NCBI GenBank assembly: GCA_023136725.1
Contig: JAGLQR010000057.1
Coordinates: 1 to 8,274 of the forward strand
Reading direction: 5' to 3'
Source of the DNA: Candidatus Aminicenantota bacterium
Lineage (GTDB): Bacteria > Acidobacteriota > Aminicenantia > UBA2199
Length of the DNA stretch: 8,274 bases
Shown: positions 5,605 to 8,274 of the stretch, in pieces
Layout: every line of letters begins with the position of its first letter
How positions within the stretch are numbered: the stretch's first letter is position 1
Position numbers and translations under genes: made by a program
The notes under the pieces: model-generated
Told to the model about the DNA's origin: nothing
The model's input: only the letters and a program-made list of their open reading frames with translations
Database searches by the model: none

Positions 5605-6270
5605 TTACGCAAGGGTTTTGATTGACAAGATGAGAGTTCCATTTTTATCACCTTTTCCCAGGACCTTCTGAGTTTCTTTTGTTTGCCTTCCCCTTTCCTT
5701 TATTATAATTGATCGGTATACATCTGACGGCACTATCAGCTTGAAAGGATGGGGCTTTTCCTCCCCTATATCAGCCAGGTCTGAGATCTTCAATTTGGTT
5801 TTAACTTCACCGATCACAAATATTTTATTGCTTTTTTTATCAAGTAATTTTCCGGCCTCTTTTGAGGAAACACCTATGGGGATCTTCATGAAAGGATTTG
5901 TGACCAAACATGATATCGCTCCGATAGTATGATTAAATAAAAATTTAATAGCATTATCCAGGAAAGAGTCAATCTTATTGGGATTGATCACATCGGTAAG
6001 GAGAATATTGATCCAGACATACTCATTTATCTCTGTTTTAACTACCAGCCTCTCCAGTTCATCATATCTTCTTTTGGTTATTGGATTTGTGGATCTTTTA
6101 AAATCAATTGGAACTTTATCTCTTAATCTTAATTCTTTTATAACCGGATTAAGAGGATGATCATTTTGATAAAATGAAAATGTCAGATAATTATTACCCT
6201 CTTCATTCCTGATACTCCCATTCTCTTTCACTTCCAGATTTTTCAGACTAATCTCTATAGTTCTTTTCAT
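5605..6270 (-). CDS. hypothetical protein, no recognised family
   Basis: I do not recognise this 221-residue protein. It has no signal peptide, no Cys/His metal cluster and no long hydrophobic segment, so it is probably cytoplasmic. The N-terminal 50 residues look beta-rich (KRTIEISLKNLEV, YLTFSFYQND). A basic stretch, DFKRSTNPITKRRYDELER, lies at 56-74. A mixed region INEYVWINILLTDVINPNK (81-99) leads into a likely amphipathic helix, SFLDNAIKFLFNHTIGAIS, at 102-120. The C-terminal half alternates short strands (KIFVIGEVKTKLKISDL) with a Lys-rich tail. ATG 6270 is supported by AGGGGG (6275-6280) 4 nt upstream and by a good promoter at 6300-6328. It lies downstream of the PLD gene on the same strand but 168 nt away with its own promoter, so joint expression is possible rather than shown. 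An antisense frame over it is a shadow. Confidence 0.8.
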   Translation of the reverse strand: MKRTIEISLKNLEVKENGSIRNEEGNNYLTFSFYQNDHPLNPVIKELRLRDKVPIDFKRSTNPITKRRYDELERLVVKTEINEYVWINILLTDVINPNKIDSFLDNAIKFLFNHTIGAISCLVTNPFMKIPIGVSSKEAGKLLDKKSNKIFVIGEVKTKLKISDLADIGEEKPHPFKLIVPSDVYRSIIIKERGRQTKETQKVLGKGDKNGTLILSIKTLA

Positions 6271-6299
6271 CCAACCCCCTGAAATATATATGAAGACTA

Positions 6300-6328
6300 A
6301 ATATAGTTAAAACTAAAAATTATTTCAA
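6300..6328 (-). promoter_or_regulatory. sigma70-like promoter of the unknown gene at 5605-6270
   Basis: On the minus strand TTGAAA (6323-6328, 5 of 6 matches) is followed after exactly 17 nt by TATATT (6300-6305, 5 of 6 matches). The predicted start near 6293 leaves a leader of about 22 nt that contains the AGGGGG ribosome site. This is the best-formed promoter in the window. The rest of the 6271-6438 gap shows no clear terminator for the PLD gene. Confidence 0.6.
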
Positions 6329-6438
6329 GAACAATATATTCAAAAACCAGATACAGAGTCAGCTCTCATTCGAATTCCGCCTGATGCTGATCATTGTAAT
6401 TCTTATAATCAATTCTTTCTATTTAACTCTCCATTTCT

Positions 6439-7512
6439 TTATGTGATCTTTTCTCCATATAGATTTATCATTCTATCTATTTCATCCAATGCATACTTTG
6501 CCAGTTTTTTTTGATTCTTAATGAATGTTTCATTTTTTTCATCCAGGTCACCAATGACAAGGATATTCTCATCATTAGTTTTATTTGCAGGTCCGGTATA
6601 ATTGAAACTGCCTGAAATTATCACCTGGCTGTCGATCACCATCAACTTGTGATGTAATTTCCTTGGCCTGGGGCTGGGAAGCCCTGCTTTTGGTATTAAG
6701 TAAAGATCAGTAAATCCTGCATCTTTTAATGTGTTTTTTGCTGACCATTTTTGATTTGCAGAGGATTTATAGAACGCACCACGGACAGGAATTCCACTTT
6801 TCTTTATCAGGACCAACTGGTCGTCAATTCCTGAAGATTTAGAAAAAGTAAATATAGCAAAATCAACCCGGCTTTTTGCTTTCCCTATTTGTTTCATGAT
6901 CTCCATTTCCGGATTGTGATCAGGTGCAAATAAAGTCCTGATCCGAATATCGGAAACCATTATTTCTGCCGGTACCGGATTGTGACCTACGTTAAATTTG
7001 CCAAAATGGCCACTTTGGATTTCCGAAAATTCCTTATTGAATATTTTTGCTATCTTTTCATCATGAATGATAACAATGTGATTAAGATTCCGGGAAGTTC
7101 CTGTATCTGTAAAATTTGTTGATCCTGAAAGGACTGATTTCCCATCACGTATTATAAATTTTTGATGAAAGATTGCCGGGTTATAATCTGTGTTCACTTT
7201 TATTTTAGACCTGAGAACCGCATCATGTAGAATTCTATTTGGTTCATGAGCTCCAGCGGGTTTAAATGGATCAAGCATTGCTGATTTGGCAATCAGGTAA
7301 TCAGCTTCCAGGACAAGTTTTACAAGTACTTTTCTTTGTTTTGCACGTATTATTGCTTCAGCAATTGGTTTGGAATCAAGCTCCTGGACTGCAATAAATA
7401 GTTTTTTCTGAGCTCCATCAATAAAATCTATGATTGTTTTCAGCAGATCGTCTTTCCCGTTTAATTGATGCGGACCCATATAGATCTCTATATTACCTAT
7501 TTTTTGTGGCAT
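6439..7512 (-). CDS. phospholipase D-superfamily phosphodiesterase with two HKD motifs
   Basis: Cytoplasmic-looking 357-residue enzyme of the PLD superfamily, which cleaves or transfers phosphodiester bonds in phospholipids or nucleic acids through a His-linked intermediate. Both active-site halves are intact in one chain. HKD1 has H116, K118 and D123 (HQKFIIRD) followed by GSTN at 130-133. HKD2 has H287, K289 and D294 (HHKLMVID) followed by GSFN at 301-304. The two lobes begin near residues 20 and 200. There is no signal peptide or membrane segment, unlike typical cardiolipin synthases, and it is about twice the length of single-HKD nucleases of the Nuc type. The Lys-rich C-terminus and the lack of lipid-anchoring features make a nuclease role plausible, but the substrate is not readable from sequence. 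The start is firm: GGAGGT (7518-7523) is 5 nt before ATG 7512. It follows the LPP20-like/ankyrin gene by only 25 nt, so both are probably one operon. Confidence 0.95.
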   Translation of the reverse strand: MPQKIGNIEIYMGPHQLNGKDDLLKTIIDFIDGAQKKLFIAVQELDSKPIAEAIIRAKQRKVLVKLVLEADYLIAKSAMLDPFKPAGAHEPNRILHDAVLRSKIKVNTDYNPAIFHQKFIIRDGKSVLSGSTNFTDTGTSRNLNHIVIIHDEKIAKIFNKEFSEIQSGHFGKFNVGHNPVPAEIMVSDIRIRTLFAPDHNPEMEIMKQIGKAKSRVDFAIFTFSKSSGIDDQLVLIKKSGIPVRGAFYKSSANQKWSAKNTLKDAGFTDLYLIPKAGLPSPRPRKLHHKLMVIDSQVIISGSFNYTGPANKTNDENILVIGDLDEKNETFIKNQKKLAKYALDEIDRMINLYGEKIT

Positions 7513-7537
7513 ACCTTACCTCCGTTTAAGCGAGTAT

Positions 7538-8274
7538 TTATTCATCTATTTTTAGTAATATAAATAATTTTTCTTTATTCCGGGGGAGTATATTAGGATT
7601 CTTCATTATAAGTTGTGCTGCAGTTTTACTTTCACTATTCTTTATATTTGCTAAAGTTGGATTTGATCTGATAAACAATTCTAATATATGATAATTCCCT
7701 TCTTCAACAGCTCTAAAAAAACTATTTGGATCTGATGGATTAAATCCTTTATATCTCAGCAATTGTTTTAAATATAACGATTCAAAATTCTCAGATCTTT
7801 TATCCAGTTGTTTTAATAAAGATCCTTCAGAGAATTCCCTTTGTGAGGATTGTGATTGGATTTGTTCAAGTTGTGACTTATATAACCTTGTATCAATACT
7901 TGCTATTTTTTTGTTGATTTTAATTAATGTATAAAAAACGATGGAGTCACTCTTCTGATCGAACTTAAAATATGTTTTGAATATTTTTGAAGAATCCACA
8001 ATAAATTCAGAATACTTTGCAACATTCTGGTTTTGCTCAGGAGTTGTTAACATTATGCTTTTAACATTAGAACTAAAAAAATCAATAGCACTATTCAATG
8101 CATCTTGATGTGAATTTTGTTTTGCAATCTGAAGACTACGATCTTTAGCAATACCTACAAAGTATATATTATTTTCATCCATTAGAAGTTCTTCCGGAAT
8201 AGAGTGTGTCCATTCCGGGATCTCGGATTTCCTTATACCGGCAAAGAGAAAATTTGAAAATGAAAAAGAATTGT
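7538..8274 (-). CDS. LPP20-like protein with C-terminal ankyrin-like repeat, 5' end cut by window edge
   Basis: The frame stays open to the right edge, so the ATG at 8182 is internal and the real start lies outside the window. The visible 244 residues begin with a hydrophobic FSFSNFLFAG, which looks like the tail of a signal peptide. Then come KSEIPEW and YFVGIAKDRSLQIAKQNSHQDAL, the pattern of LPP20/FlgT-N-like periplasmic domains (IPEW, later FVGIA, then an Ala-rich helix). A Gln/Ser-rich stretch at about 134-150 (LYKSQLEQIQSQSSQREFS) follows and may be coiled coil. About residues 180-230 resemble one or two ankyrin repeats: SFFRAVEEGNYHILELFIRS, then NPTLANIKNSESKTAAQLI. The fusion suggests an envelope protein with a protein-binding tail. 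The family role is unknown. The gene is A/T-rich (sampled lines near 30% GC) and ends 25 nt before the PLD gene. Confidence 0.85.
   Translation of the reverse strand, partial: NSFSFSNFLFAGIRKSEIPEWTHSIPEELLMDENNIYFVGIAKDRSLQIAKQNSHQDALNSAIDFFSSNVKSIMLTTPEQNQNVAKYSEFIVDSSKIFKTYFKFDQKSDSIVFYTLIKINKKIASIDTRLYKSQLEQIQSQSSQREFSEGSLLKQLDKRSENFESLYLKQLLRYKGFNPSDPNSFFRAVEEGNYHILELFIRSNPTLANIKNSESKTAAQLIMKNPNILPRNKEKLFILLKIDE

Noticed and set aside
1..8274. CRISPR array, tRNA or rRNA genes, intact transposase
   Set aside because: No regularly spaced repeats, no tRNA cloverleaf or rRNA-like blocks, and no transposase motifs were seen on either strand.

Overview
The window is a bacterial chromosomal segment with nine protein genes, two of them cut by the window edges. 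I see no rRNA, tRNA, CRISPR array or intact transposase. Shine-Dalgarno sites, sigma70-like promoters, a Tat-type leader and secreted CARDB and LPP20-like proteins point to an environmental Gram-negative-type bacterium. The style of the secreted proteins reminds me of Acidobacteria/Aminicenantes-like genomes, but no marker gene fixes the phylum, so that is only an impression.

Left part (1-1906). A minus-strand alkyladenine DNA glycosylase (AAG/MPG) runs off the left edge. It is divergent from a small secreted protein of unknown function on the plus strand. A visibly AT-rich class I SAM methyltransferase follows on the minus strand.

Middle (2095-5432). There are three genes. The first is a Tat-leader exported protein of an uncharacterised family (minus). 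The second is a PLP-dependent fold-type I aminotransferase with features of the ACC-synthase-like group (minus); it has Asn where nearly all relatives have the Asp that contacts the pyridine nitrogen. The third is an exported protein made of three CARDB (Ig-like adhesion) repeats (plus). The gaps around these genes carry same-orientation copies of a degenerate GGGGTC motif with stem-loops, which look like remnants of a dispersed palindromic repeat. The CARDB leader has a C/T-rich stretch exactly complementary to its own Shine-Dalgarno site.

Right part (5605-8274). Three minus-strand genes lie in transcription order from the right edge: an exported-looking LPP20-like protein with an ankyrin-like tail (5' end outside the window), a two-HKD phospholipase D-superfamily protein 25 nt downstream of it, and, after 168 nt and its own good promoter, a protein I do not recognise. 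The first two look like an operon. Their joint role (envelope, nuclease, defence or effector) cannot be settled from sequence alone.

The gene set looks like ordinary accessory chromosome with signs of patchwork composition. No complete known defence or mobile system is visible. The most promising leads are the right-hand trio, the Asp-to-Asn aminotransferase, the self-complementary CARDB leader and the repeated GGGGTC boundaries.
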